From Vulcanimicrobiota bacterium (GTDB taxonomy: Bacteria > Vulcanimicrobiota > Vulcanimicrobiia > Vulcanimicrobiales > Vulcanimicrobiaceae): 64,000 nt of DNA. Positions 1 through 7,977 of this stretch are shown piece by piece; position 1 is the first letter of the stretch, and each line of letters starts with the position of its first letter. Made by a program: the position numbers and the translations under genes. The stretch covers positions 24,403-88,402 of the forward strand of contig DAHUXH010000003.1 in assembly GCA_027307235.1 (NCBI GenBank), in the 5' to 3' direction. The notes under the pieces were generated by a model that saw nothing but the letters and a program-made list of their open reading frames with translations, searched no databases and was not told the origin of the DNA.

Positions 1-280
1 TCGTGATCGCGTTCAGGGTCACGTACGTCACGGCGCGCGCCGCGAGACCGAGCGCGAGCGAGATCGCCCACTGCGAACGGGTCGCGGTGGTCACCTTGGT
101 GACGCACAGCGGAACGACCGACGTCGCGATGTCCAGGAGATACCCGAACAGCGCCGCGCTCGTGCCGCCGAGCGACCGCGTGCGCGCGAACCGCTCCCGG
201 AGATCGCCGGCGATCTCGTCGCGCATATGTTCGGGAGCGGCCAGATCCAAGATGGCGTCGCCGAAGTAGAAGCCGTTCAT
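1..280 (-). CDS. Partial membrane protein with an ABC 'permease prefix'-like N-terminus
   Basis: The gene starts at the ATG at 278-280 and runs off the left edge, leaving about 93 residues. A GCGGAG-type ribosome site lies just upstream and the gap to the hydrolase gene at 298 is 17 bp, so the two are probably co-transcribed. The N-terminus has the pattern P-E-x-M-R-D-E-I-x-G-D-L (about residues 16-27), then a basic helix and a hydrophobic stretch. This resembles the short prefix domain in front of MacB-like permeases in Acidobacteria, which often sit beside PadR regulators, as here. Whether a FtsX-type permease follows cannot be seen. The plus-strand reading frame over this stretch is a shadow. 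Confidence 0.55.
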   Translation of the reverse strand, partial: MNGFYFGDAILDLAAPEHMRDEIAGDLRERFARTRSLGGTSAALFGYLLDIATSVVPLCVTKVTTATRSQWAISLALGLAARAVTYVTLNAIT

Positions 281-297
281 CAAACTCCGCGCTTTCC

Positions 298-1857
298 TTA
301 ATGCCCTCCTGACCCCTCCTCAAGGAAGCGCTTGAGGGAGTCGAGGACGGTTGCATAGGCAGCGCTGCGCGGAAACTCCATGCCGAAGATCCGCTGCACC
401 TGCAAATGATGCTGTTCGACGGCCGCACGCAGTTCCTCGACGTAGAGCGGCGTCATCCACATTCCCTTGGGGTCGGGTGAGATGAGGTCGCTGGTGTAGA
501 GTAGTTGATGCCCCGGAAAGTACACCATCATCTTGCGCTCGCCCCAATCGCCGCGATACGGGATCAGCGTGAAGCGATTCGTTCCGCTGCCGAGCGTCAT
601 CGGCGCCGCCACCGTGAGCAGTCGCGGCGTGCGCGGATGTGTCTGCAAGAGATCGGGATGCATCGTGTGCGGTCGCGACACGATCGACGTGATGAGCGGC
701 TTGTTGAGGTCGAGCACGTAGAGCGGAACGTTGTCGGCCACGGCCTGCCGCACGCCGGCGATATGCGCCCAGTCGGCGGTCGTCGTAATCAGGCCCACCA
801 CCGGCTTTCCGTACGTCTTCGCGGCCCAGTCGATGGCTTGCTGCGTGTACTTGGCGGAGAGCGGTGCTTCCAGGAGAAAAACGCCGCCCGGCTCGTCGAT
901 GGCCGCCACGTTGAAGACCACACCGGGGTATTGCGTGACACCCGGCGCGAGTTCGTTTTGCGGATCGCCGCCGAATCCGAACGGGATGTTGTCGACGCCA
1001 TAGGGGTTCGGCCCACCGTGGTGAGCCTGGTAGATGTCGCTCGGAATGGTGAGCGCGCTCTCGTCGATCGGCGGATCGACCGCGACCGACAGCACGGTGA
1101 GATGCTTGTCGGGAAGGCCGATGTGCTCGAAGCTCCATTCGCGCGGAAATGCGATGCCGTGCGGTTCGAGCGTCCACGCCGTGTAGGTGATCTTGCTGGT
1201 GACGTCGCCCCACATGTAGAGGTGCAATTGGTCGGGATAGGCGCGCTTCCACTCGATCGCCCACGGCAGACCGGTGTCCGCGTTCAGGTAGAGCTTACAC
1301 GGACTGCCGTTCCAGGTGAATCCCAGTACGTGATGCACGACGCCATGGAGCGTCACGTCGCCCAGCAAGCGCAGATCGGCGGCATCCTGCGCGGTGAGCA
1401 AGAGCCGTTCGGGTTCAAAGGCCTCTTGCTCGGGGTCCGGGCTCCCGCCGGCGTAGGAGAACTTGCCGTCGGTCAGCCTCGCGGCGACATCGTCATTGTA
1501 GACGAACGTGCTCATCGCGGGCGGGTATGTTTGGTCGCGCCACCACGTATAGTCCTGACTGTGCGCGGCATGAAAGCCTGCGAGCAGCCCGCGATGATGA
1601 GCGAAATCGTGGATGACGTGCTGCTCGATCAGGTCCCGGTAATACGGACCCTCCGGACGTTCCGACTGCTCGATCATCGTGCGGTCGCCGACCACGGTGT
1701 ACTCGATGCCGCGCATGGCGCGCAGCTTGGCCTCGCCGCCCATCGCTTGCAGGGCGCTCGACAGGTACGCGCGAGCGCGCGTATCCGTCTGCGCCGCCCG
1801 CCCGTGCAGGGGCATCATGAACAGCGCCAGTGCAGCTATCGTCGTAAACCATCTCAT
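298..1857 (-). CDS. Exported metallo-beta-lactamase-fold protein with a degenerate metal site
   Basis: A 519-aa protein with a signal peptide (about residues 1-21), a beta-rich N-terminal region to about 290 and a metallo-beta-lactamase-like region at about 300-500. The family's zinc motif T-H-x-H-x-D-H should fall at 359-365, but the sequence there is TTADWAH, so both leading histidines and the aspartate are lost and only the last histidine remains. The surrounding context (GLIT before it; IAGVRQAV and the distal FPGH and TSDL elements after it) still fits the fold. A hydrolase of the usual mechanism is therefore unlikely; a binding or structural role is possible. AAGGAG precedes the ATG. 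Its own promoter carries a putative PadR operator. Confidence 0.65.
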   Translation of the reverse strand: MRWFTTIAALALFMMPLHGRAAQTDTRARAYLSSALQAMGGEAKLRAMRGIEYTVVGDRTMIEQSERPEGPYYRDLIEQHVIHDFAHHRGLLAGFHAAHSQDYTWWRDQTYPPAMSTFVYNDDVAARLTDGKFSYAGGSPDPEQEAFEPERLLLTAQDAADLRLLGDVTLHGVVHHVLGFTWNGSPCKLYLNADTGLPWAIEWKRAYPDQLHLYMWGDVTSKITYTAWTLEPHGIAFPREWSFEHIGLPDKHLTVLSVAVDPPIDESALTIPSDIYQAHHGGPNPYGVDNIPFGFGGDPQNELAPGVTQYPGVVFNVAAIDEPGGVFLLEAPLSAKYTQQAIDWAAKTYGKPVVGLITTTADWAHIAGVRQAVADNVPLYVLDLNKPLITSIVSRPHTMHPDLLQTHPRTPRLLTVAAPMTLGSGTNRFTLIPYRGDWGERKMMVYFPGHQLLYTSDLISPDPKGMWMTPLYVEELRAAVEQHHLQVQRIFGMEFPRSAAYATVLDSLKRFLEEGSGGH

Positions 1858-1882
1858 GTCGCACTCCTTCGTGTCAGGGTGG

Positions 1883-1911
1883 AAACTATCCTAGTTTGTA
1901 GGATGATACAA
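1883..1911 (-). promoter_or_regulatory. Promoter with putative PadR operator upstream of the MBL-fold gene
   Basis: On the minus strand a -35 like TTGTAT (1906-1911) and a -10 like TAGTTT (1883-1888) are 17 bp apart. The spacer holds a perfect inverted repeat ATCCTA-N5-TAGGAT (1888-1904), which matches sites at 4091 and 4491. An operator between the -35 and -10 fits repression. Assignment to the PadR gene at 4128 is inference. Confidence 0.55.
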
Positions 1912-1927
1912 AATTGTCTCAGCTGCA

Positions 1928-4072
1928 TTAGGTTCCCGTGCCGCCTCCGAGGTGGAAGACGTATTTCACGACATAGCGGTGGAGGGTCTGGTTCGCAGCG
2001 GGCGTGCCGTAGTCGACGTACAGCAGATCTTGGTTGGCGAAGCGCCGGTAGAACGAGAACGCGAGGTTGTTACCGGGCAATGCGAATCCGCCCGTGCCGT
2101 TGATCGAGCGGAGCCCGAACGCCAGCGTCGTGTTCTTGCCGAACGACCGCGTGAGCGAGACGCGTCTCAGCCACTGCGAGTTGACCGGTCCGCCGCCGGG
2201 CCCCGCCATCGCGTGCTCGACCGTTCCGTCATATTCGAGCGAGAGGCCGACCCGGCCGAACTGATGCGTCGTCGACGACGTGATCTGCTGCGTGAACGCG
2301 CCGCCGAACGCACCCCATCCGTATGAAAGGTCGACGGGCGACGGTGTGCCGTCCCGATAGCCGAACGCCATCGAGGTGAGGTTGAACGGCGTGACCTGCG
2401 CGCCGGTGTAGACCGGAAACGCCTGCGCGTAACTGCGCAACTCGCTGTTGGCGTCATTGAGCGTGAGCGATACCAAGTTCTTGAACGTCACGCCGGCATT
2501 TGCTGCCAGGTCGGCTTGGTGGACCGCGCCGCTGCGATCGAGATAGCGGTCGCCGAACACCCCACCGGTGAAAGACTTGATCGAGCCATGACCGCCGACG
2601 CCGTTGAATTGCGTGTTGAAGAGCGGTCCGCGGAAGTCATTGGTCGGTGTGAAGCCGTCGATCGGGTTGAATTCCGGGCCGGTATCCTCATAAGCAAGAT
2701 CGGCGATCATGCGCGTCGAGAACATCCCTGTCGCAAGCAAGAAACTCTGCGCATCACCCGCCGTGCCCACGCTGGTTCCGTTCTCCTGCTGAATGTTGAC
2801 TTCGTTGACGAACCCACTGTGCGGATTGAGCGAGTAGAGCGATCCGCCGACGGTGTCGTCGCGCACGCCGGTGTGGTCGGCCGCCACACCCTCCAGCCTC
2901 ATGTTGAGCGAATTGTCGGGCCGCGCGTAGGTGTAGCCGAAGGCCGTGTCGTCGAAGCCGGCTCCCGCGACGTTCAGCGCGCCGAGCGTACCCTTTCCGA
3001 TGGTGCCTTCGAGCTTCTCGCCGCGATTGAATATGCCGATCGACGGTGTGTAGAACATGAGTGGAAAGGCGCCGGACAAGCCGATGAAGCGCGCTCCCTG
3101 CGAGAAGAACGGCCGATACTCATTGAGGTTTCGACGAAACTCTTGAGGCGCGATCGTCGTTTGATCTTGTTCGACGTTTGAGAAATCCGGGTTCACGGTT
3201 CCGACGAGCGAGAGTGTGCTGGTCAGCGGCAACGTCGCGTCGATGCCGAGCGAGCGCGGGTTCTCGTCTTGAAAGTTGCCGATGCCGTTTTGGAATTGGC
3301 GCCGGTCGGTGCCGGCCGTGCTCAGGCCGTAGATATCGGCGTGCGGGAGCGGGCGCGCCGCTCCCGTGGCAACCTGAATGCCGGTGAGCGCGGGCCAGTT
3401 CTGCGGACTGACCGTATCGATCTGCGTCGGCTCGTACGCCCACGTGTACTGGTCGTTGGTCGCGGCGACGAAGCGCGTGAAGTTGAGCCGCCATGTCTGG
3501 GCCGTGCCGCCCTGCGCGTGCAGATCGGAGAGCGGAATCACCATCATCGCGCTCCAGTCACCGCTGGGCAGAATCGTGGTTACCGCTTTCCACGGCGGTG
3601 CGAACCGCGCGTTTTCCGTCGACGACTCGGCGCGCACGCCATGCGGCGTGACGCTGAACGTGTAGGTGCGTGACGCATTGTTTGAGGTGCTGAACGCGAT
3701 GCTCACGTTGTCGTCGGAGGCGACCCCGGCGTCATCGATGGTCTGTGTCGCGACGATCGACGTTCCGGCTTGTGCACAGGTGAAGCCTACGTAGAGATTC
3801 TTGTCATCGTAGAGCAGATACGCGGTGGTTGCGTAGCGCGCCGGCGTCCGGGTCGTGAAATTGAAGAACCCGGTCGCCTTGAGCGCCGACTGCCACGCCG
3901 GCGCAGCAAGCGAAGCGTCCAGCGGCGGTGCTGTTGATGTCTTGACCGCCGCCAGCGTTGCCGAATGATCGACGGATGCCTGCGCGGGCAGCGAGGAGAG
4001 CATCGCCAGGGAAAGCGCGGCGGCCGGCACCGCGATCCCGCTCTTGAAAAATAATCTCATGGACACGCACAT
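1928..4072 (-). CDS. DUF5916-family outer-membrane protein with a CBM9-like N-terminal domain
   Basis: About 714 aa. A signal peptide (about residues 1-33) is followed by a carbohydrate-binding-module-9-like domain (about 45-210, with YLLYDDKNLYVGFTC) and then a long beta-rich region to the C-terminus, ending in amphipathic strands typical of a membrane barrel. The sequence NPDFSNVEQDQ near the start of the barrel and the later RPFFSQG are characteristic of DUF5916. The molecular function is unknown; the architecture suggests a surface protein that handles a sugar or polymer. Start is ATG 4072 or the in-frame ATG at 4060; neither has a strong ribosome site. A PadR-type inverted repeat lies about 20 bp upstream. 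Confidence 0.75.
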   Translation of the reverse strand: MCVSMRLFFKSGIAVPAAALSLAMLSSLPAQASVDHSATLAAVKTSTAPPLDASLAAPAWQSALKATGFFNFTTRTPARYATTAYLLYDDKNLYVGFTCAQAGTSIVATQTIDDAGVASDDNVSIAFSTSNNASRTYTFSVTPHGVRAESSTENARFAPPWKAVTTILPSGDWSAMMVIPLSDLHAQGGTAQTWRLNFTRFVAATNDQYTWAYEPTQIDTVSPQNWPALTGIQVATGAARPLPHADIYGLSTAGTDRRQFQNGIGNFQDENPRSLGIDATLPLTSTLSLVGTVNPDFSNVEQDQTTIAPQEFRRNLNEYRPFFSQGARFIGLSGAFPLMFYTPSIGIFNRGEKLEGTIGKGTLGALNVAGAGFDDTAFGYTYARPDNSLNMRLEGVAADHTGVRDDTVGGSLYSLNPHSGFVNEVNIQQENGTSVGTAGDAQSFLLATGMFSTRMIADLAYEDTGPEFNPIDGFTPTNDFRGPLFNTQFNGVGGHGSIKSFTGGVFGDRYLDRSGAVHQADLAANAGVTFKNLVSLTLNDANSELRSYAQAFPVYTGAQVTPFNLTSMAFGYRDGTPSPVDLSYGWGAFGGAFTQQITSSTTHQFGRVGLSLEYDGTVEHAMAGPGGGPVNSQWLRRVSLTRSFGKNTTLAFGLRSINGTGGFALPGNNLAFSFYRRFANQDLLYVDYGTPAANQTLHRYVVKYVFHLGGGTGT

Positions 4073-4090
4073 TCGCGAGCCCGATAAGTA

Positions 4091-4106
4091 TTCCTATTTT
4101 GTAGAA
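4091..4106 (-). promoter_or_regulatory. Putative PadR operator upstream of the DUF5916 gene
   Basis: TTCCTA-N5-TAGAA repeats the core CTA-N5-TAG and the TTTG spacer of the sites at 1888 and 4491. It lies about 20 bp upstream of the DUF5916 start, close to where RNA polymerase would bind. It is less symmetric than the 1888 site. Confidence 0.45.
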
Positions 4107-4127
4107 CTAGTTGGGCGAGGAGGCTCC

Positions 4128-4460
4128 CTAGCTGAATTCGAGGATGACGCGCAGCCCTTTGGACATCGCGCGGATGGCGCTCTGGGTGTCGCTCACGGCG
4201 CTCGTGCCGTCCTTGGTGATGGAATAACGCCGCCGCCGGCGGTTATCGCGCTCCGCGGTGCCCTGCTCGATCACCGAGCGCACCAGACCTTTGCGCTCAA
4301 GGCGGTCCAGCGTGGTGTACACGGCTCCGGTCGCCACTTGACGCCCCGTGCGCTCGACGATCTCGTCTGCGATGGTCAAACCGAAGCCCGATCCATCCAG
4401 GCGGATGACCGCAAGGAGAATCAAATGCTCGAAGTCACCGAGATACTCGCCTCTTGCCAT
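4128..4460 (-). CDS. PadR-family transcriptional regulator
   Basis: A 110-aa protein that is almost entirely the PadR winged helix. GEYLGDFEHLILLAVIRL starts helix 1, and ATGAVYTTLDRLERKGLV (about residues 42-59) is the recognition helix and wing entry. A basic patch RRRRRYSIT forms the wing, and a short C-terminal helix probably dimerises. PadR proteins usually repress their own gene and a neighbouring transport or envelope operon. Here a repeat of the same inverted sequence lies about 31 bp upstream of this gene and also before the next two genes, so autoregulation and local control are likely. The ligand is unknown. Confidence 0.85.
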   Translation of the reverse strand: MARGEYLGDFEHLILLAVIRLDGSGFGLTIADEIVERTGRQVATGAVYTTLDRLERKGLVRSVIEQGTAERDNRRRRRYSITKDGTSAVSDTQSAIRAMSKGLRVILEFS

Positions 4461-4490
4461 GTTCCTGGGATTTTCCTTAACTAGCCGGGA

Positions 4491-4506
4491 TTCCTACAAA
4501 GTAGTA
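4491..4506 (-). promoter_or_regulatory. Putative PadR autoregulatory operator
   Basis: TTCCTA-N5-TAG, about 31 bp upstream of the PadR start, shares core and spacing with the sites at 1888 and 4091. It overlaps the stop codon of the upstream recQ gene (4494-4496), so the regulator's promoter must lie at the recQ end. Confidence 0.45.
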
Positions 4507-6341
4507 GCGTGCGTGCGAATGGCGTCGACGAAGACGTCGCCGTAGCGTTCGAGCTTCACGTCCCCGACGCCGCTGACGGCGCGGAAGGCGTTCAGCGTGA
4601 GGGGCTTGGCGACGCATAGCTCGCGCAGCGTGGCATCGGAGAAGATGACGTAGGGCGGCACGCCCTGCTCGTCCGCGAGTCGTTTGCGCAGGCGCCGCAG
4701 AGCCTCGAACAACTCGACGTCGTACGATGCGTCCGCGACAGAATCGGCATCGCGCGCGGCGTTCTTGCGGCTCTTGCCCGGCTTACGCACGACGCGCGGC
4801 CTGGCGAACTCGAAGCGGCGCTGTTCTTTGAGCGCGCGCATGCCCTCCCCGGTCAACAGCAGCGTGCGATGTTCGGTCTCCTGCTCCAGGCAACCGACGC
4901 GCAGTAGTTCGGAGACGAGCGCCATCCATTCGTCTTTCGTATGTTCGGTCCCGACCCCAAAGGTCGAGACGCGATCGTGCCCCCACCCGGCGACTTTTTC
5001 CGTCGCGTGCCCGAGGAGGACATCGACGATGTGATGCGCGCCGGTCGAAAAACCGCTGTGCGCACGCACGCGGTAGACGCACGAGAGCAGCTTCGCTGCC
5101 GCGACCGTCGCGTCGATGCGCTCGGGCGGCTGCAAGCAGTTGTCGCAGTTTCCACAGGCGTCGGGAACGTCGCTCTCGCCGAAGTACTTCAAGAGGAAGC
5201 TGCGGCGGCAGTGCGGCGTCGCGGCGAAATCGAGCATCGTGCGCAACAGTCGATCGGCCCGGTCTCGCTCGGCCGCATCCTCGATTTGCTTGATGAAGTG
5301 CCGCTGCTTGGCCGCGTCGCCGCCGCTGAAGAAGAGCGCGCAATCGCTCGGCAATCCGTCGCGGCCGGCGCGTCCGGTCTCCTGGTAGTAGCCTTCGATA
5401 TTCTTGGGCACGTCGTAGTGAACGACATAGCGTACGTTGGGCTTGTCGATGCCCATGCCGAAGGCGATCGTCGCGCAGATGACGCGAATCTCGTCGCGGA
5501 TGAAGGCGTCTTGGTGCCGCGCGCGTTGCTGCGGTGAGAGCCCGGCGTGATACGGCCGCGCCGAAATTCCGGCGGCGGAGAGCCGCATTGCCAGGTCCTC
5601 AGCCGACTGGCGGCTCGCCACGTAGACGATGCCGCTCTCGTTCGCGCGCGCCGACGCCCATGCCAAGAGCTGCTTGAACGCATCGCGCTTTTCGAAAACA
5701 CTATAGCGCAGATTCGGCCGGTTGAAACCGGCGACGAAGCGGCGCGGACTGCGCAGCGCGAGAAAACGTTCGATGTCGTCGCGCACGCGGTCGGTGGCCG
5801 TCGCGGTCACAGCCATGATCGGCACATCCGGCAAACGCTCGCGCAGCGCGGCGATACGGCGATACTCCGGACGAAAATCGTGACCCCATTCGCTGACGCA
5901 ATGCGCTTCGTCAACCGCGATGTGCCGCACGTTCCAGCGCTCCAGGCGCGCGAGAAAACCAGGAAGCACGATGCGCTCGGGAGCTGCGTAGAGCAACCGG
6001 TACTCGCCGCGATCGAGCCCCTGCGTGCGCTCTGCGCTCGCGGCACCATCAATCGAGCTATTCAAGAACGTCGCGGGGATGCCGTTGGCGAGCAAAGCAT
6101 CGACCTGATCCTTCATCAACGCGATCAGCGGCGAGATGACGAGCGTGAGACCGGGCCGCAGCAGCGCCGGCAGCTGATAGCACAACGACTTGCCGCCGCC
6201 GGTTGGCAGCAACGCCAGCACGTCGTCGCCTGCCAGTGCCGACTGCGCGATCTCGCGCTGCAACGGACGAAACGAGTCATATCCGAAGAAATGTTTGAGC
6301 GCGTCGTCGAGCGTCGCCGGATTTTCTGAGGATGGTGCCAT
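4494..6341 (-). CDS. recQ: ATP-dependent DNA helicase RecQ
   Basis: A 615-aa 3'-5' DNA helicase of recombination and fork repair, close to the 609 aa of the E. coli protein. It has Walker A PTGGGKS (about 46-52), a DEAH box (145-148), motif VI as QETGRAGRDG, a zinc-binding region with C379, C397, C400 and C403, an RQC winged helix, and a C-terminal HRDC domain (about 535-612). The start at ATG 6341 is chosen because the family homology begins there (FFGYDSFRPLQREI); the open frame continues 119 codons further upstream as low-complexity Arg/Ser sequence that overlaps the divergent gene. The stop overlaps the PadR operator. Confidence 0.93.
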   Translation of the reverse strand: MAPSSENPATLDDALKHFFGYDSFRPLQREIAQSALAGDDVLALLPTGGGKSLCYQLPALLRPGLTLVISPLIALMKDQVDALLANGIPATFLNSSIDGAASAERTQGLDRGEYRLLYAAPERIVLPGFLARLERWNVRHIAVDEAHCVSEWGHDFRPEYRRIAALRERLPDVPIMAVTATATDRVRDDIERFLALRSPRRFVAGFNRPNLRYSVFEKRDAFKQLLAWASARANESGIVYVASRQSAEDLAMRLSAAGISARPYHAGLSPQQRARHQDAFIRDEIRVICATIAFGMGIDKPNVRYVVHYDVPKNIEGYYQETGRAGRDGLPSDCALFFSGGDAAKQRHFIKQIEDAAERDRADRLLRTMLDFAATPHCRRSFLLKYFGESDVPDACGNCDNCLQPPERIDATVAAAKLLSCVYRVRAHSGFSTGAHHIVDVLLGHATEKVAGWGHDRVSTFGVGTEHTKDEWMALVSELLRVGCLEQETEHRTLLLTGEGMRALKEQRRFEFARPRVVRKPGKSRKNAARDADSVADASYDVELFEALRRLRKRLADEQGVPPYVIFSDATLRELCVAKPLTLNAFRAVSGVGDVKLERYGDVFVDAIRTHATTL

Positions 6342-6451
6342 GCGGTGCGGGTAGTTCGCTCCGGCGCCGCGCAACCCGCCATGGCGCAGGCGCTCCGGCT
6401 GACAAACGCCAATAGGTGGCAAACCGCCATAGTTGAGGAGGGTGTTCACGC

Positions 6452-7747
6452 ATGGCATCACGCATGCTGCGAGCGGCGTTTTTGAAGGCGATTCCGCTCG
6501 CATTGGTGATCGCGGCGATCGTCGCCGCGCAACCCACGCAGAGTCGCCCGGCATTTCTTGCCGTCGCTGCGAGCAATTGCGACCGGCCCACGACCCCGTT
6601 TTGCGACGCGCTGATGACGCCGCTGCCGGGTTGGACGGGGCACGTCTTTCATTTGAGTCAGTCGTATCCGAAGATCGCGCCGCGCGACGTGCAGCCATGG
6701 CTCAAGTACGATCCGCTTAAACAATCCGATGCCTACCTGCGCGCGGCGTTGGCGTACTTCTACCAAGGCAATATCCGGCAAAGCGTGGAGGCGAGCTTCG
6801 ATCCGGCGCTCAACCCGATTCGCGCATGGTACAACGCCCCATGGCAAGATTTCGGCCTGAACGGCCGTGAATTCATCCACGGCTTGACGCGCGAACGCGT
6901 CTCACTGCCGGGTGAGTTGGCCGCGCAGCAAACGCGCATGTGGAATAACTATGCGGTCGGCTTCTACAACGCGCCGGGAGGTGTGACCATCGGAAAGGTG
7001 TGGATGAACCACGGAAAGCCGACTCTGGATCTCGCGCACCTTCCCGAAGGAACCGTCGCCGCGAAACTGTTGTTCACGACGGCGCCGGTTTCGCAAGTGC
7101 CGTATCTGGCGGGGTCGCCGACCTGGTCGGGTTACGTCTACGCCAATCCCAACGATCCGTCGCCGACCGCGACCTCGCCGCGCGCCGTGCTGCCGCTGCG
7201 TCTGTTGCAAATCGACATCGCGGTGAAAGACGCGCGTGTCGGCAGCCTCACCGGGTGGGTGTTCGGAACGTTCGTCTACGGCGGCGGTCCCGGATCGCAC
7301 CCAGCGGGAAGCGGCTGGACCAACGTGTCGCCCGTCGGCGTGATGTGGGGCAATGACCCGGGCTACTCGGGGAGCGGCCCGTTGAAACAGACGGCACTCA
7401 ATCCGCGCGTGCACATGCCGCACGTCGGATACCAGGGCCGCTTGAACGGGCCGGTCGACAATCCGATGTCGTCATGTCTGTCGTGTCATTCGACCGCGCA
7501 GATCGTCAGCGGTCCGATGATTCCACCCAAAGGCGTCGATCCGAGTCCGTGGTTCCAAAACATCCCTTCGGGAACGCCGTTCACGCCGGGGCAAACATCG
7601 ATGGACTACTCGCTGCAAATGGAAGTGGGCATCTCGAACTTCATGAAAGCCGCGCAGCTTGCGCACGCGCCCACCGCAAAAGCACGCACCCTGCTCCTAC
7701 GAAAGCTACAAGCTCAGGAAGAGCGCCCCCCTCGCGACGGCGGCTAG
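6452..7747 (+). CDS. Exported mono-heme c-type cytochrome-like protein
   Basis: 431 aa with an N-terminal hydrophobic export signal (about residues 1-27) and one c-type heme motif, CLSCH, at roughly residue 344. The rest has no family I can name; it contains repeated Gly/Trp/Tyr-rich segments (GGGPGSHPAGSGW, YSGSGP) and looks like a globular periplasmic domain. The position of the heme motif near the C-terminus suggests a small electron-transfer module attached to a larger domain. GAGGAGGG precedes the ATG. The gene diverges from recQ, and two similar 13-bp direct repeats with a 17-bp period (6403-6432) lie between them. Confidence 0.6.
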   Translation: MASRMLRAAFLKAIPLALVIAAIVAAQPTQSRPAFLAVAASNCDRPTTPFCDALMTPLPGWTGHVFHLSQSYPKIAPRDVQPWLKYDPLKQSDAYLRAALAYFYQGNIRQSVEASFDPALNPIRAWYNAPWQDFGLNGREFIHGLTRERVSLPGELAAQQTRMWNNYAVGFYNAPGGVTIGKVWMNHGKPTLDLAHLPEGTVAAKLLFTTAPVSQVPYLAGSPTWSGYVYANPNDPSPTATSPRAVLPLRLLQIDIAVKDARVGSLTGWVFGTFVYGGGPGSHPAGSGWTNVSPVGVMWGNDPGYSGSGPLKQTALNPRVHMPHVGYQGRLNGPVDNPMSSCLSCHSTAQIVSGPMIPPKGVDPSPWFQNIPSGTPFTPGQTSMDYSLQMEVGISNFMKAAQLAHAPTAKARTLLLRKLQAQEERPPRDGG

Positions 7748-7870
7748 CTGGGAAGCGTCGATTTCCGCATGCCGTCGTTGCGAAGAACCTCGTGTACCAT
7801 AGTACACTTCGGCTCTTCGCGCCTCGGCCTGCGAAAATCGACGCTTCCCAGCGAAAATCGACGCTTCCCA
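7748..7870. repeat. Long palindromic element with a duplicated 20-bp arm
   Basis: The two arms 7748-7797 and 7802-7851 are imperfect inverted repeats. The outer 17 bp pair exactly (CTGGGAAGCGTCGATTT at 7748-7764), then CGCA, GCCG, GCGAAGA and finally the inner GTGTAC/GTACAC pair (7792-7797/7802-7807) around a 4-base loop. The right outer 20 bp (7831-7850) is repeated directly at 7851-7870. It starts right after the stop codon of the cytochrome-like gene. It looks like a REP/BIME-type or miniature mobile element; no run of T follows, so a simple terminator is less likely. Confidence 0.7.
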
Positions 7871-7930
7871 GGGGCAGCGTTCTAGCGGTTCTCTTGAAAG
7901 GGTGGTGGGCGAAGGGGTAGGATAAGAGAA

Positions 7931-7960
7931 TCTTAAGGTTGATTAATATATCTTAAGGTT
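7931..7960 (+). promoter_or_regulatory. Direct repeats in the AT-rich leader of the protease gene
   Basis: The 10-mer TCTTAAGGTT occurs at 7931-7940 and 7951-7960, a 20-bp period, inside the only AT-rich stretch between the palindromic element and the protease. Each repeat contains the palindrome CTTAAG. This is a plausible binding site for a dimeric regulator; no regulator can be assigned. Confidence 0.35.
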
Positions 7961-7977
7961 TTTCTTTGAAGGGGTGC

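Noticed and set aside
505..2103. Plus-strand frame of 532 codons over the MBL-fold gene
   Set aside because: Shadow rich in Arg and His, no family; the minus strand has a signal peptide, ribosome site and fold.
4104..4111. GAACTAGT near the DUF5916 gene as a LuxR half-site
   Set aside because: Isolated 8-mer far from the regulator; probably chance and part of the PadR operator region.
6342..6698. N-terminal extension of RecQ by 119 codons
   Set aside because: Low-complexity residues that overlap the divergent gene; homology starts at ATG 6341.
7831..7870. Two 20-bp direct repeats as a CRISPR array
   Set aside because: They abut without spacers and are part of a palindrome; no cas genes.
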